A stretch of 64,000 bases of DNA, taken from the NCBI GenBank assembly GCA_016192065.1, contig JACPUX010000072.1:300335-364334 (forward strand), in the 5' to 3' direction. Position 1 is the stretch's first letter; each line of letters begins with the position of its first letter. The position numbers were made by a program, and so were the translations under genes. Below are positions 1 to 8,900 of the stretch, one piece after another. The notes below the pieces were generated by a model that saw only the letters and a list, made by a program, of their open reading frames with translations, was not told where the DNA came from and did no database searches. Source of the DNA: Betaproteobacteria bacterium. Lineage in GTDB: Bacteria > Pseudomonadota > Gammaproteobacteria > Burkholderiales > Casimicrobiaceae.

Positions 1-2606
1 CGGTACTCGGCTTCCAGGACGAGGCGCTGCGGCTGATCGCTAACGGCGATCGGGCCGAAGCCCAGCTTGCCGGAACCGGCCGCGTCCAGGGTGATCGCTT
101 TGGCGCGCAGAGCCCGCCCCAGCGGCGGGCGATCGTCATCTTCTTCGTCGAATTCGGCTTCGCCCTCCTCCTCGGCGCCGTGCTCGCGCTTGCCTTCGGT
201 CACCTTGCCATTGCTGAAGCTGAAGGTCTCGTAGTCGCCACGCTGCCAGCCATGCGGCAGGACCAGGCCGCGGCCATTGACCGCCAGGCCTGCCGCAGCC
301 CCGCCCGAGAGGTAGCTGATCTGCACACCCAGGTCCACAGCCTTGGCGCCGACCAGCGGCGCGCCGCTGGCAAGCAGTGCGGCCTTCAAGGTCGGCACCC
401 GGAAGGCCTCGACCCGGAGATTGCCGACGCTGCGCTCGCGCTCTTCGCCATCGGCCCGATCGGCGAGGCTGATGCGATAGCTGCCCAGCTTGGCTTCCTT
501 GGGAATACGCCACTTCGCTTCGGCGCTGGCACGCGCGTCCCACTTTACCGGCACTTCGAACTTCTCATCGCTGCCCTCATGCACCAGACGAACGACCTTG
601 GGCAGCAGCTTGGCGTCGACGAAACTGAAACCCTGGCCGGTCTTGCGCCGATAAAGGAGCTTCATGGACACGGTTTCCCCGGCGCGCAGCAGGCTGCGAT
701 CGAGAATGGCGTGCGCCACGACCGGCCCTTCCCAGCCGCCCCCGGGCAAATTGAAGCGCCAGGGCTGCAGGCCTTCGTTCCAGCCCGACCAGACGAAACT
801 GAAGTCTTCGCCCAGGGTCGCGCTTACGATCAGGCCACCGCCCAGGCCTTCGCAATACGCCAGCTTGCCGCGCTTGGGCAGTACCGCGGGAACGCGCGCG
901 AGACCGCTGCCATCGCTCGTCCCTTGCCAGTATTCGCGCCCCTTGCAGTCGTTGATCCTCACGCGTGCGCCAGCGACGGGCTGGGCCAAGTCGAGCGAGG
1001 TTACCCACACCAGGGAGTTCTCTCGCCCCTGCTTGAAGTGCACGCTCAGGTTGGTGACCAGGGCCGCGGTCTGGGCGAAATAGGGCTCCTTTTTGCCGTG
1101 CAAGGCCGCACCCAAGCGCGGGCTCGCCACTTCGACGACATAGAAGCCGGGCTTGGCGAGGGGAATACCGAGCACCTCGAAACTTCGCGGACCACCGGGC
1201 TTGGGCAGGGTGAAACGCTTCGCTTGCGCTTGGGCACCGAGGAGCGCCACGCTGCCCGGGCGGATTTCGCGCTGGCGCTTGCCGCCAGCCTCCGGCACCC
1301 AGTAGCTGTATTCGGCCCGCTTCACCTGGCGCAGCCAGTCCAGCACTTGGCGCGGCGCGTCGGCGGCATCAGGGTCAGCAAGGCGCAGACTTTTGCCGGT
1401 GACCGCGGCGCTCGACAGTTCCAGAGTTTTGCCGGCGAGCTCGGCTTCGAGATTGCGCAGGGTCACAGGCAGGACCGCATCGTTCGCTTCGATGATGCCA
1501 AAGCGTGCCGGAAATTTGGCCAGCGGCGGGTATTCATCGGTGCGCAGCTTGAGCGGAAAGCGATGGGCGTTGGTGAGCCTGCGGCCGGCGTCGTCGGAGA
1601 GCTTCGGGGGCAATTCCAGGCGCAGCTCGGCGCGCTCCGGAAACGGCCCGCGGAAGGTCACTCGCTCGCCTTCGCCAGGATCTTCGTCAATCTTGGGCAC
1701 GAAGGTGCGACCCTCGGCGCCGGAAAGTTTCACACCCGCAAGTTGCTCCCGTGGCACCGGCGCACTGAAGATCAGCTCGATCGGCAGCATCGGCAAGCAA
1801 TCGGCCTTGGGGTTCGATCGGCTGCAACTCAAGCGCGCCGAGAACTGCGGCCGCACTTTGTAGGCCAAGCGCTGCGGCTGCTTGGTGGCCAGTCCCGAAG
1901 TGGCGGTGATGCCGGCGCCCCAAACCAGCGTGAGCGTACTTTTTGGCGGCAAGGGCCGCTGGCATTGCAGCGCGACGACGGGCGCCGCCTCGGCCTTGGC
2001 ACCGGGGTGCGCACGCTGCCACTCCTGGCGGAAATGCCGTAGCGCAAGGCGACGCGCGGCGAGCAACCTGGCGCGCTCCTCGCCAAGCAGCAGGCGCACC
2101 GGCAGCCGCTCACCCACACCGGCGACTTCGCAGGAGGCCTGCGCCGCGATCGACTCGGCGCTGGCTTCGGCGCTCAGACCGAGCAGGAAGATCTGGTTTT
2201 CGTCGATCGCCTGATGACCTTCAGAAGGCTCCTGCCAGACCACTGCCGGGCCGCCGGTATTGAAACCGCTGGTCGCCGCCAAAACCGGCGCATCCGCCGC
2301 GTCGCGCAGGTTTTCGCGCGGTTTAAGTTCGCAGCGCACGCCACCGGGAAGCTGGCGCGCGAAATCGAACACCCAGACATAGGCATCGAGCCAGCGCCCT
2401 TTGCCTTCCTGAACTGGCAGACAATCGACGGCATAGGGCGCGGGTCGCTCCGGTTCGCCGAAGGGCACCATGGCCGTGGGAAAGCGCGCCATCGCTTGGC
2501 GCACCTGCTTCACTTCCCCGCGCGGGGAAACCAGCACCTCGGCGGCGTCGACTTGCGCGACAGCGAGCACAGAAGCCAGGCACAGCAGCAACCAGGGTTG
2601 GTTCAT
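1..2606 (-). CDS. Alpha-2-macroglobulin family protein, secreted (C-terminal part outside window)
   Basis: An uninterrupted frame of 868 codons starts at ATG 2606 after an AGGAAAAAGG ribosome-binding site and runs off the left edge with no stop. The N-terminus MNQPWLLLCLASVLAVAQVDA is followed by AEVLV and looks like a type I signal peptide; there is no lipobox cysteine. The family signature is seen in the segment FKQGRENSLVWVTSLDLAQP and in LDRSLLRAGETVSMKLLYR, which match the macroglobulin-like domains of large bacterial alpha-2-macroglobulins such as E. coli YfhM. Such proteins are thought to trap proteases in the periplasm and usually exceed 1500 residues, so about half is visible; whether a thioester CxEQ motif exists cannot be seen. 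Around residues 807-825 there is an unusual run of acidic residues (EEEGEAEFDEEDDD). The CoA-transferase gene ends 42 bp upstream on the same strand. Confidence 0.85.
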   Translation of the reverse strand, partial: MNQPWLLLCLASVLAVAQVDAAEVLVSPRGEVKQVRQAMARFPTAMVPFGEPERPAPYAVDCLPVQEGKGRWLDAYVWVFDFARQLPGGVRCELKPRENLRDAADAPVLAATSGFNTGGPAVVWQEPSEGHQAIDENQIFLLGLSAEASAESIAAQASCEVAGVGERLPVRLLLGEERARLLAARRLALRHFRQEWQRAHPGAKAEAAPVVALQCQRPLPPKSTLTLVWGAGITATSGLATKQPQRLAYKVRPQFSARLSCSRSNPKADCLPMLPIELIFSAPVPREQLAGVKLSGAEGRTFVPKIDEDPGEGERVTFRGPFPERAELRLELPPKLSDDAGRRLTNAHRFPLKLRTDEYPPLAKFPARFGIIEANDAVLPVTLRNLEAELAGKTLELSSAAVTGKSLRLADPDAADAPRQVLDWLRQVKRAEYSYWVPEAGGKRQREIRPGSVALLGAQAQAKRFTLPKPGGPRSFEVLGIPLAKPGFYVVEVASPRLGAALHGKKEPYFAQTAALVTNLSVHFKQGRENSLVWVTSLDLAQPVAGARVRINDCKGREYWQGTSDGSGLARVPAVLPKRGKLAYCEGLGGGLIVSATLGEDFSFVWSGWNEGLQPWRFNLPGGGWEGPVVAHAILDRSLLRAGETVSMKLLYRRKTGQGFSFVDAKLLPKVVRLVHEGSDEKFEVPVKWDARASAEAKWRIPKEAKLGSYRISLADRADGEERERSVGNLRVEAFRVPTLKAALLASGAPLVGAKAVDLGVQISYLSGGAAAGLAVNGRGLVLPHGWQRGDYETFSFSNGKVTEGKREHGAEEEGEAEFDEEDDDRPPLGRALRAKAITLDAAGSGKLGFGPIAVSDQPQRLVLEAEY

Positions 2607-2648
2607 CCTTTTTCCTTTCCTGCCCAATGGCGCCCGGTGGCGCAGGCT

Positions 2649-3872
2649 TCAAGGGCGGCGAGTCTGGCTGATCGCGTTGATTTCTTCGGCGCTCAAGCCC
2701 AGCAGTCCGCCCAGAATTTCGTGATTGTGCTGTCCCAGCAAGGGCGGCGGCAAGTCATAGCTCACGGGCGTGGCGGCGAGCTTCATCGGGCTCCCCACCA
2801 GAGGCACTTTGCCGGCCTGGGGATGCGGCAGATCGACGCGCATTTCGCGCTCGGCCACTTGCGCATGGGCGAAGACTTCGTCCAGCCGATTGATCGGCCC
2901 GCAGGGCACCCCCGCGGCCTCCAGCGCTTCGAGCCACTCCTCGCGCGGCCTGAGCCGCAGTCGCTCGGCGACGAGCGGCACCAGAATGTCGCGATGGCGC
3001 ACCCGCGCGGCGTTGCTGGCGAAGCGCTCGTCGCTGGCCCATTGCGGACAACCCGCCAGTTGCGCGAAGCGCGCGAACTGGGCATCGTTGCCCACCGCCA
3101 GGATCAAATGCCCGTCGGCGGCCTCGAATACTTGATAGGGCACGATGTTGGCGTGCGCGTTGCCAAGGCGCCGGGGCGCCTGCCCAGAGACCAGGTAATT
3201 CATGTTGATGTTGGCGAGCATCGCCACCTGGCAGTCGAACAGTGCCATGTCGATGTACTGCCCCTCGCCGCTGCGCTCGCGATGGTAAAGCGCGCCCAGG
3301 ATGGCCACGGAGGCATACATGCCGGTCATGAGGTCAGCCACCGCCACGCCGACCTTCTGCGGACCACCCCCGGGCAGATCGTCGCGCTCGCCGGTGATGC
3401 TCATCAAGCCGCCCATGCCCTGGATCATGAAATCGTAGCCGGGCCGCGAAGCCAGCGGTCCCTGCTGGCCAAACCCGGTGATCGAGCAGTAAACGAGGCG
3501 CGGATTGACCACCTTGAGGTCTTCCCAGGCCAAGCCGAAGCGGGCCATGTCGCCGACCTTGTAGTTCTCCATGAATACATCACTCGCCGCCGCCAGGCGC
3601 CGCACCGCGGCGCGCGCCTCGGGCAAGGAAAGATCGAGCGTAATGGATTTCTTGCCGCGATTCGCCGCGAGGTAATAGGCCGCTTCGCTGGTATCTAGTC
3701 CAGCGGCATCCTTCAGATAGGGTGGACCCCAGGCGCGGGTATCGTCGCCGCTGCCCGGCCGCTCGATCTTGATCACCTCGGCGCCAAGATCGGCGAGGTT
3801 CTGGCTGCACCACGGCCCGGCCAGAACCCGGGTCAGATCCAGCACACGCAAGCCTTTCAGCGGACCGGCCAT
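2649..3872 (-). CDS. CaiB/BaiF family III CoA-transferase
   Basis: This 407-residue protein belongs to the family III (CaiB/BaiF, formyl-CoA transferase-like) enzymes, which move CoA between carboxylic acids through an aspartyl-CoA anhydride. The N-terminus LKGLRVLDLTRVLAGPWCSQ and the segment ADLGAEVIKIERPG are the standard opening of the family, and VAVADLMTGMYA places the catalytic aspartate at about residue 180. Length is normal. The substrate cannot be told from sequence, and no dedicated pathway genes lie nearby. The ATG at 3872 lies at the edge of a tandem repeat array, so the upstream region supplying its ribosome-binding site is repeat-derived. Confidence 0.93.
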   Translation of the reverse strand: MAGPLKGLRVLDLTRVLAGPWCSQNLADLGAEVIKIERPGSGDDTRAWGPPYLKDAAGLDTSEAAYYLAANRGKKSITLDLSLPEARAAVRRLAAASDVFMENYKVGDMARFGLAWEDLKVVNPRLVYCSITGFGQQGPLASRPGYDFMIQGMGGLMSITGERDDLPGGGPQKVGVAVADLMTGMYASVAILGALYHRERSGEGQYIDMALFDCQVAMLANINMNYLVSGQAPRRLGNAHANIVPYQVFEAADGHLILAVGNDAQFARFAQLAGCPQWASDERFASNAARVRHRDILVPLVAERLRLRPREEWLEALEAAGVPCGPINRLDEVFAHAQVAEREMRVDLPHPQAGKVPLVGSPMKLAATPVSYDLPPPLLGQHNHEILGGLLGLSAEEINAISQTRRP

Positions 3873-3874
3873 GT

Positions 3875-4112
3875 CAGTGGCGCCCGGCCGTCCGAAGCCA
3901 CTGACACGCCCCCAGGGGGGGCAGCGAGCGCAGCGAGCGTGGGGGGACCTTCATCCAGTGGCGCCCGGCCGTCCGAAGCCACTGACACGCCCCCAGGGGG
4001 GGCAGCGAGCGCTGCGAGCGTGGGGGGACCGTCATCCCGTGGCGCCCGGCCGTCCGTAGCCACTGACACGTCCCCTCGGGGGGCAGCGAACGTGGGGGGA
4101 GCTTCATTCAGC
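3875..4112. repeat. Three tandem copies of an 81-bp GC-rich repeat
   Basis: Copies start at 3875, 3956 and 4037, each 81 bp apart. Every unit contains ggcgcccggccgtccg, then gccactgacacg, then a C-run/G-run inverted repeat (ccccc-a-ggggg), then cagcgagcg...gcgagcgtgggggg. Copies 1 and 2 are almost identical; copy 3 is diverged and shortened in its second half. Because 81 is a multiple of three and stops are absent, several frames stay open across the array, but none has coding character. The array fills the gap between the C13 peptidase and the CoA-transferase gene and reaches the first codons of the latter. Similar palindromic gggggcagcgagcg... units are, to my knowledge, common as dispersed intergenic elements in Burkholderiales-type genomes. 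Confidence 0.95.
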
Positions 4113-5526
4113 GGCTCCCCTGCCCCGATTGCCAGAACGCCATCATGCCCTGGCGCCGCCGCGGCTCATGCTGCTCCAGGCTCTGGAGCTTATCGCGCAT
4201 GGCCTCGCCGACAAAAAGCTGCGGCTCCGATGGCGTGAGTTTCTCCGCCCGCTCGCGTTCGGCGATGATGCGCCGGGCGCGCTCGAAGGCGCTGAGAAGA
4301 CCGCGCTCTTCCCGCAGCGCCTCGCCAAAAAAGGCCTGGCCGAAATAAGTGAATTCGTCTTCGTCGCCGCAGCCGAAAGAGCTGCGATCAGCGCGCGAAG
4401 CGGTCATGATCACACTGAATTCATTTTTCAGCGGGCCGATGAAGCCTCCGGAATAACACGCCGAGACCACGATCACCCGCCACCGTATGCCCGCTTCGTC
4501 GAGGGATCGCGACAGCGCGTCGGGCGTGAGCGCACTCAATTTCATGGGCGGAAAATCGACTTCCAGCCGATGCTCAGGCGAACCGTGGCTGGTAAGGTAC
4601 AGGAAGAGCACATCCTCCTCCGAATCCATCACTTCGCCCACGGTGTTGAGCACCAGGCGCAGATTGCTCACCGTGGCCAGCGGTTCTTCCAGGGGCGTGG
4701 CGGGATGGTTGAGCAGGGCCACGCTGTGCCGCTGCGTGTCGTAGCGCGCCTCGATGGCTTCGCGCGCCAGGGCAAGGTCACGGCGGAAGACCTCGGCGCC
4801 GGAATAAGGCGCGAAGCCCACGAAAAACACGTCGGTGTGTCCGGCACGTTGCTCGTCGATGTCGTCCAGGGCCTGGGCCAGGAGCTGCATTTGCGCCGCC
4901 AGCACCTCCTCCGAGAACAGCTCGGGCCGGTTGCCGGGCTGCTGCTGCGAGGCAAGCGCCGGAACCAGAAGCTGCTCCAACGGAATGAAATTTTGCGGCA
5001 GTAGCAGCACTCCAGCCAGCAAACCCGCGCCGAGATGGGCCTGCCACCAACGCGCCGCCCCCCGAGGAAACAGGCTCACTGAGACACTGCGCCACAGCCA
5101 GAACAAGAGCCACAGCAAGAGCAGCACCGAACTGGCTTGTTCGATCCGGGGCCAGGACTGGCGCAGGGCCTCGACAGCCAGGCGCTCGCCCCAGCCGATA
5201 AGCTCAAAAGTGGGCAAGCCGGCCAGCAGGATGCAGGGAAGCGCCAGGCTCAGGTGGGGCTGACGCAGTGCATGCGCCAAGGCTGCGGCCACCGCCAGGA
5301 GCAACGCAGTGTAGAAACCCTCCTGTACCCAGCCGCCGGGCGCAAGCTGGAATGCGAAACCGGCGCTGCCAGCTTCATCGAGCATGCGTAGCACGATGCC
5401 CAGCAGCAGGAGCGCGGCGAACTGGGGCAGATTGCAGCGAAAGTCCAGCAGCTGCACCCGCTGCCCGGTCAGTAGCCGAAAGCCGGCGAGGAGGTTGCGC
5501 TTTAGGTCGCGCAAGTGGTGACGCAA
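4108..5526 (-). CDS. Membrane-anchored peptidase C13 (legumain-like) family protein
   Basis: The 472-residue product has an N-terminal membrane domain of several hydrophobic helices (about residues 35-190) followed by a soluble domain of the legumain/GPI-transamidase caspase-like fold (peptidase C13). The catalytic dyad is visible: His314 in LFLYLTSHGSPEH and Cys357 in VIVVSACYSGGFI, each at the end of a hydrophobic beta strand. A conserved FGCGDEDEFTYFGQAF segment follows. Bacterial C13 proteins of this type are poorly characterised; cleavage after Asn is known for eukaryotic legumain only. The gene lies 27 bp downstream of thrC on the same strand, so co-transcription with hom-thrC is possible but probably not functional. 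The stop overlaps the degenerate third unit of the tandem repeat array. Confidence 0.85.
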   Translation of the reverse strand: MRHHLRDLKRNLLAGFRLLTGQRVQLLDFRCNLPQFAALLLLGIVLRMLDEAGSAGFAFQLAPGGWVQEGFYTALLLAVAAALAHALRQPHLSLALPCILLAGLPTFELIGWGERLAVEALRQSWPRIEQASSVLLLLWLLFWLWRSVSVSLFPRGAARWWQAHLGAGLLAGVLLLPQNFIPLEQLLVPALASQQQPGNRPELFSEEVLAAQMQLLAQALDDIDEQRAGHTDVFFVGFAPYSGAEVFRRDLALAREAIEARYDTQRHSVALLNHPATPLEEPLATVSNLRLVLNTVGEVMDSEEDVLFLYLTSHGSPEHRLEVDFPPMKLSALTPDALSRSLDEAGIRWRVIVVSACYSGGFIGPLKNEFSVIMTASRADRSSFGCGDEDEFTYFGQAFFGEALREERGLLSAFERARRIIAERERAEKLTPSEPQLFVGEAMRDKLQSLEQHEPRRRQGMMAFWQSGQGSR

Positions 5527-5553
5527 AACGAATCCTCGGCGCGATCGGGGTGC

Positions 5554-6984
5554 TTATCCGGCATGCGCAGCAATGAAGTTCTTGACCACGACGGCGTCGG
5601 CATCGATCAGCTCGCAGCGCTGCGGCAAGGTCTCCAGGTTTTCGAAACCCGCTGGGCGCGGCGGCTCGGCCCCGAGAGCTTCGCGCAGGGTCTGGGCGAA
5701 TTTGGCCGGCTGCGCGGTTTCCAGGCAGACCATGGGCACGCCGGGTTCGCGATGTTCGAGCGCCACTTTGAGGCCGTCGGCGGTGTGGGTGTCGATCCAC
5801 ACGCCATAGCGCTCACGCGCGAGGCGTATGGTCGCTAGGCGGTCGGCATGGCTGCTGCTGCCGGTCTGGAAACCGAACTCGGGCAGGCGCGCAAACTCCG
5901 CCGTGCCCGACAGATCGAAGGCGCCGCCGGCATCGACCTTGGCCCACAACTCGCGCACCCGGGCGCCATCCCGACCCAGAAGATCGAAAACGAAGCGCTC
6001 GAAATTCGAGGCTTTGGAGATATCCATGGACGGGCTGGAGGTGACCCGCGTTTCCGCCGCCGCGCGAGGTCGATAGCACCCGGTGCGGAAGAACTCGGCG
6101 AGCACGTCGTTTTCGTTGGTGGCCAACACCAGATGGCGAATGGGCAAGCCCATCATGCGGGCGATATGCCCGGCGCAGATGTTGCCGAAATTTCCCGAAG
6201 GCACGGCAAAGGAAACGGGCGCGCCGGTTTCGCGCGTCGCCGCGAGGTAGCCTTTGAAGTAATACACCACCTGCGCCGCCACCCGTGCCCAATTGATCGA
6301 GTTCACGGCGCCAATTCGGTAGCGGGCCTTGAAGGCGGCGTCGTTGGACACGGCTTTGACGATGTCCTGGCAGTCGTCGAACATGCCGCGCACTGCCAGG
6401 TTGAAGATGTTCTGGTCCTGTAGCGAATACATTTGCGCGCGCTGAAAGGCGCTCATCCGGCCGTGGGGCGAGAGCATGAACACCCTTAGCCCGCGTTTGC
6501 CCCGCATGGCGTATTCCGCCGCCGAACCCGTGTCGCCGGACGTGGCGCCGAGGATGTTGAGTTCTTCCTTGCGCTGCACTAGCACATATTCGAAGAGCTG
6601 GCCCAGAAGCTGCATGGCCATGTCTTTGAAGGCCAGCGTAGGGCCGTTGGAGAGTTCCAGGAGGGCGAGTTCCGGTGCCAGTGGCGTGAGCGGCGTGATC
6701 TCGCGAGCATCCGCGCCCGGCCGGCAATGGCGATAGACCTCGGGCGTGTAAGTTCGGCGACATAGCCGCAACAACTCCGCTTCAGCGATGTCGTCGATGA
6801 ACTTGCCGAGCACCGCCGCCGCGAGATCGGCGTACGGCAGGCCCCGCCAGCTCTCCAGCTCGGCCAGCGCAACCTGCGGGTAGTTTTCCGGCAGGTAGAG
6901 CCCGCCATCGGGCGCCAGACCACCCAGCAGAATGTCGCAAAAGCGCTCCGCGGGCGCCTGCCCGCGGGTGGAGAGGTAATTCAT
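5554..6984 (-). CDS. thrC: Threonine synthase
   Basis: Threonine synthase converts O-phosphohomoserine to threonine using PLP. The 476-residue sequence opens with MNYLSTRGQAPAERFCDILL, the usual start of the proteobacterial ThrC group, and carries the PLP-lysine motif GPTLAFKDMAMQLLG with Lys120. The segment LNILGATSGDTGSAAEYAMRG is the phosphate-binding loop. The ATG overlaps the hom stop by one base (TGATG), which points to translational coupling. Together with hom it makes the last steps of threonine synthesis. Confidence 0.98.
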   Translation of the reverse strand: MNYLSTRGQAPAERFCDILLGGLAPDGGLYLPENYPQVALAELESWRGLPYADLAAAVLGKFIDDIAEAELLRLCRRTYTPEVYRHCRPGADAREITPLTPLAPELALLELSNGPTLAFKDMAMQLLGQLFEYVLVQRKEELNILGATSGDTGSAAEYAMRGKRGLRVFMLSPHGRMSAFQRAQMYSLQDQNIFNLAVRGMFDDCQDIVKAVSNDAAFKARYRIGAVNSINWARVAAQVVYYFKGYLAATRETGAPVSFAVPSGNFGNICAGHIARMMGLPIRHLVLATNENDVLAEFFRTGCYRPRAAAETRVTSSPSMDISKASNFERFVFDLLGRDGARVRELWAKVDAGGAFDLSGTAEFARLPEFGFQTGSSSHADRLATIRLARERYGVWIDTHTADGLKVALEHREPGVPMVCLETAQPAKFAQTLREALGAEPPRPAGFENLETLPQRCELIDADAVVVKNFIAAHAG

Positions 6985-8300
6985 CAGTTGAGCTCTTCCA
7001 GCCGCAGCCTGACCACCTTGCCTTTGACCACCGGCAGTGCCTCGACGCGGGCGATGGCGGCATTGGCATTTTTCTCGCGGGTGCGATGGGTGAGCATGAT
7101 GATGTCGGTCTGCTCCTCGCCTTCGCCGGGTTCGCGCTGAATCATGGCATCGATGGAAATCTGCTGATCGGCGAGGATGCGGGTGATGTCCGCCAGCACC
7201 CCGGGACGATCTTCGACCCGCATACGGAAGTAGTACGAGGTTTCCACCTCGCCCATCCCCAGGATCGGCGTCGCTCTGAGCGCACTGGGCTGGAAGGCCA
7301 GATGCGGCACGCGGTTCTCGGGGTCGGCGGTGTGCATGCGCGTGACATCGACCAAGTCGGCGATCACCGCGCTGGCCGTGGGTTCGGCACCAGCGCCTTT
7401 GCCGTAATAAAGCGTCGCACCCACCGCGTCGCCCTTCACCAGCACCGCGTTCATCGCGCCTTCGACGTTGGCGATCAAGCGCTTAGCGGGAATCAGCGTG
7501 GGATGCACGCGCAGCTCCACGCCTTCGGGCTGCTGTTTGGTGATGCCCAAAAGCTTGATGCGGTAGCCCAATTGTTCGGCGTACTTGATGTCTTCGGCTT
7601 GCAGCTTGCTGATGCCTTCGACGTGCGCTTTGTCGAATTGCATGGGAATGCCGAAAGCGATCGCCGACATGATGGTGAGCTTGTGCGCCGCGTCCACGCC
7701 TTCGATGTCGAAGGTCGGGTCGGCTTCCGCGTAGCCAAGGCGCTGCGCTTCTCTGAGCACGCTCTCGAAGGAAAGTCCCTTGTCGCGCATTTCCGAAAGG
7801 ATGAAATTGGTGGTGCCATTGATGATGCCGGCAATCCATTCGATGCGATTGGCGGTGAGACCTTCGCGCAAGGCCTTGATGATCGGAATGCCGCCCGCCA
7901 CGGCGGCCTCGAAAGCTACCATCACGCCGCGCTTTTGCGCTGCGGCGAAAATTTCATTGCCGTGGGTAGCCAGAAGCGCCTTGTTGGCCGTGACCACGTG
8001 CTTACCCGCGGCGATGGCCTTGAGTACCAGTTCCTTGGCGATGCCATAGCCGCCAATGAGCTCGATGACGATGTCGATTTCCGGGTTGGCGATGACCGCC
8101 TGAGCGTCATCGGTAAGCGTCACCCCGGAGGCGTCACCCACCACGCCGCGAGCGCGCGCCAGGTCTTTGTCGGCCACCATGGTGATCTGTATGGGCCGCC
8201 CGGCGCGGCGCATGATTTCTTCCTGGTTGCGGCGCAAGACACTGAAGGTGCCGCCGCCCACGGTGCCGATGCCCAAAAGGCCGACCTGTATGGGTTTCAT
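6984..8300 (-). CDS. hom: Homoserine dehydrogenase
   Basis: This enzyme reduces aspartate semialdehyde to homoserine with NAD(P)H. The N-terminal Rossmann motif is PIQVGLLGIGTVGGGTFSVL, the catalytic region includes NGTTNFILSEM, and an ACT regulatory domain occupies roughly the last 80 residues (EDRPGVLADITRILADQQIS), which suggests threonine feedback control. It is the monofunctional 438-residue type, not fused to aspartokinase. I prefer ATG 8300, preceded by AGGAAAGC, over an in-frame GTG at 8303. It overlaps the stop of the upstream acetyltransferase by one base and the thrC start by one base, so the three genes are translationally linked. Confidence 0.98.
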   Translation of the reverse strand: MKPIQVGLLGIGTVGGGTFSVLRRNQEEIMRRAGRPIQITMVADKDLARARGVVGDASGVTLTDDAQAVIANPEIDIVIELIGGYGIAKELVLKAIAAGKHVVTANKALLATHGNEIFAAAQKRGVMVAFEAAVAGGIPIIKALREGLTANRIEWIAGIINGTTNFILSEMRDKGLSFESVLREAQRLGYAEADPTFDIEGVDAAHKLTIMSAIAFGIPMQFDKAHVEGISKLQAEDIKYAEQLGYRIKLLGITKQQPEGVELRVHPTLIPAKRLIANVEGAMNAVLVKGDAVGATLYYGKGAGAEPTASAVIADLVDVTRMHTADPENRVPHLAFQPSALRATPILGMGEVETSYYFRMRVEDRPGVLADITRILADQQISIDAMIQREPGEGEEQTDIIMLTHRTREKNANAAIARVEALPVVKGKVVRLRLEELN

Positions 8301-8737
8301 CACAAAGCTTTCCTGAAGTTGAACGAGGGAATGACGAAGCCCTCGCGAAAGTAAAACTTGTGCGCGTGAGTGCGCTGCGTGCCGGAGTCGAGCACCAGGT
8401 TGTCGCAGCCGCAGGCGCGAGCCCGAGCCGCGAGGTGCTCGATCAGCGCGTGGCCCACACCCGAGGAGCGGCGCCCTTCGGTGGTGACCAAATCATCGAC
8501 ATAACACTTCTTGCCGCTGAAGGTATCGGCATAAACGCGGTAGAGCCCCACCCCGAGCACTGCCTCGCCATCGACCGCCACGCACAACCGCCCACCGTCA
8601 CGAAAGATTGCACCCATGGCTGCCACATAGGGCGAGGGGATCTTCGGCCGCAGTTCGCGGTGTACCGTTTCCGCGCGAGCGAGCCATAGCGGTTCAGCGA
8701 CCTCGCCTGCGGCATCATTGATTTCGAGGATTTGCAT
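8300..8737 (-). CDS. GNAT family N-acetyltransferase
   Basis: A 145-residue single-domain GNAT protein. The acetyl-CoA pyrophosphate-binding region is YVDDLVTTEGRRSSGVGHAL (an R/Q-x-x-G-x-G/A-type loop), followed by ARACGCDNLVLDSG and a C-terminal HKFYFREGFVI strand. The start at ATG 8737 (MQILEIN) gives a normal GNAT length; a longer frame to 8791 would add an unlikely leader derived from the duplicated alaC tail. It sits between the alaC-type aminotransferase and hom, and overlaps hom. Substrate is unknown. Confidence 0.85.
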   Translation of the reverse strand: MQILEINDAAGEVAEPLWLARAETVHRELRPKIPSPYVAAMGAIFRDGGRLCVAVDGEAVLGVGLYRVYADTFSGKKCYVDDLVTTEGRRSSGVGHALIEHLAARARACGCDNLVLDSGTQRTHAHKFYFREGFVIPSFNFRKAL

Positions 8738-8760
8738 CGCTAGGGGCTCAGCGCAGCAGA

Positions 8761-8811
8761 CCGTCCTCGCGGAACATCGGTTTGATGCCACGAATCGCCT
8801 GGCGGGAGCGC
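8761..8811 (-). pseudogene. Duplicated 3' fragment of the adjacent alaC-type aminotransferase
   Basis: About 51 bp at 8761-8811 repeat 8911-8961, exactly 150 bp away, with three mismatches. Read on the minus strand, the fragment encodes [20 protein letters not shown] and a stop, against [19 protein letters not shown] and a stop in the intact gene. It has no start and no other part of the aminotransferase, so it is a remnant of a local duplication. The intervening 90 bp holds a palindromic element. Confidence 0.85.
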
Positions 8812-8829
8812 GGCGTTTTGGCTCCGGCC

Positions 8830-8875
8830 GGCGCTATGCGCCTTAACGTTCGCTGCGCTCACGTTAGCCTGCGCC
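8830..8875. repeat. Imperfect palindrome between duplicated alaC tails
   Basis: Nested inverted repeats are present: ggcgc at 8830-8834 pairs with gcgcc at 8871-8875 (and locally with gcgcc at 8838-8842), and taacgt at 8844-8849 pairs with acgtta at 8861-8866. The whole can fold as a long hairpin on either strand. It is either a REP-like element or a transcript-stabilising or terminating structure after the aminotransferase gene; no T-run follows. Confidence 0.6.
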
Positions 8876-8900
8876 GAAACAAAGAGCGCTCCTTGGGCTC

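Noticed and set aside
180..2042. 620-codon plus-strand open frame
   Set aside because: Antisense shadow of the alpha-2-macroglobulin gene, which has a signal peptide, ribosome-binding site and family motifs in the minus-strand frame that runs off the window edge.
2214..3698. 494-codon plus-strand open frame
   Set aside because: Antisense to the CoA-transferase and alpha-2-macroglobulin genes; composition is not protein-like.
3875..4112. Possible CRISPR array
   Set aside because: Units are contiguous 81-bp copies with no unique spacers and no cas genes nearby.
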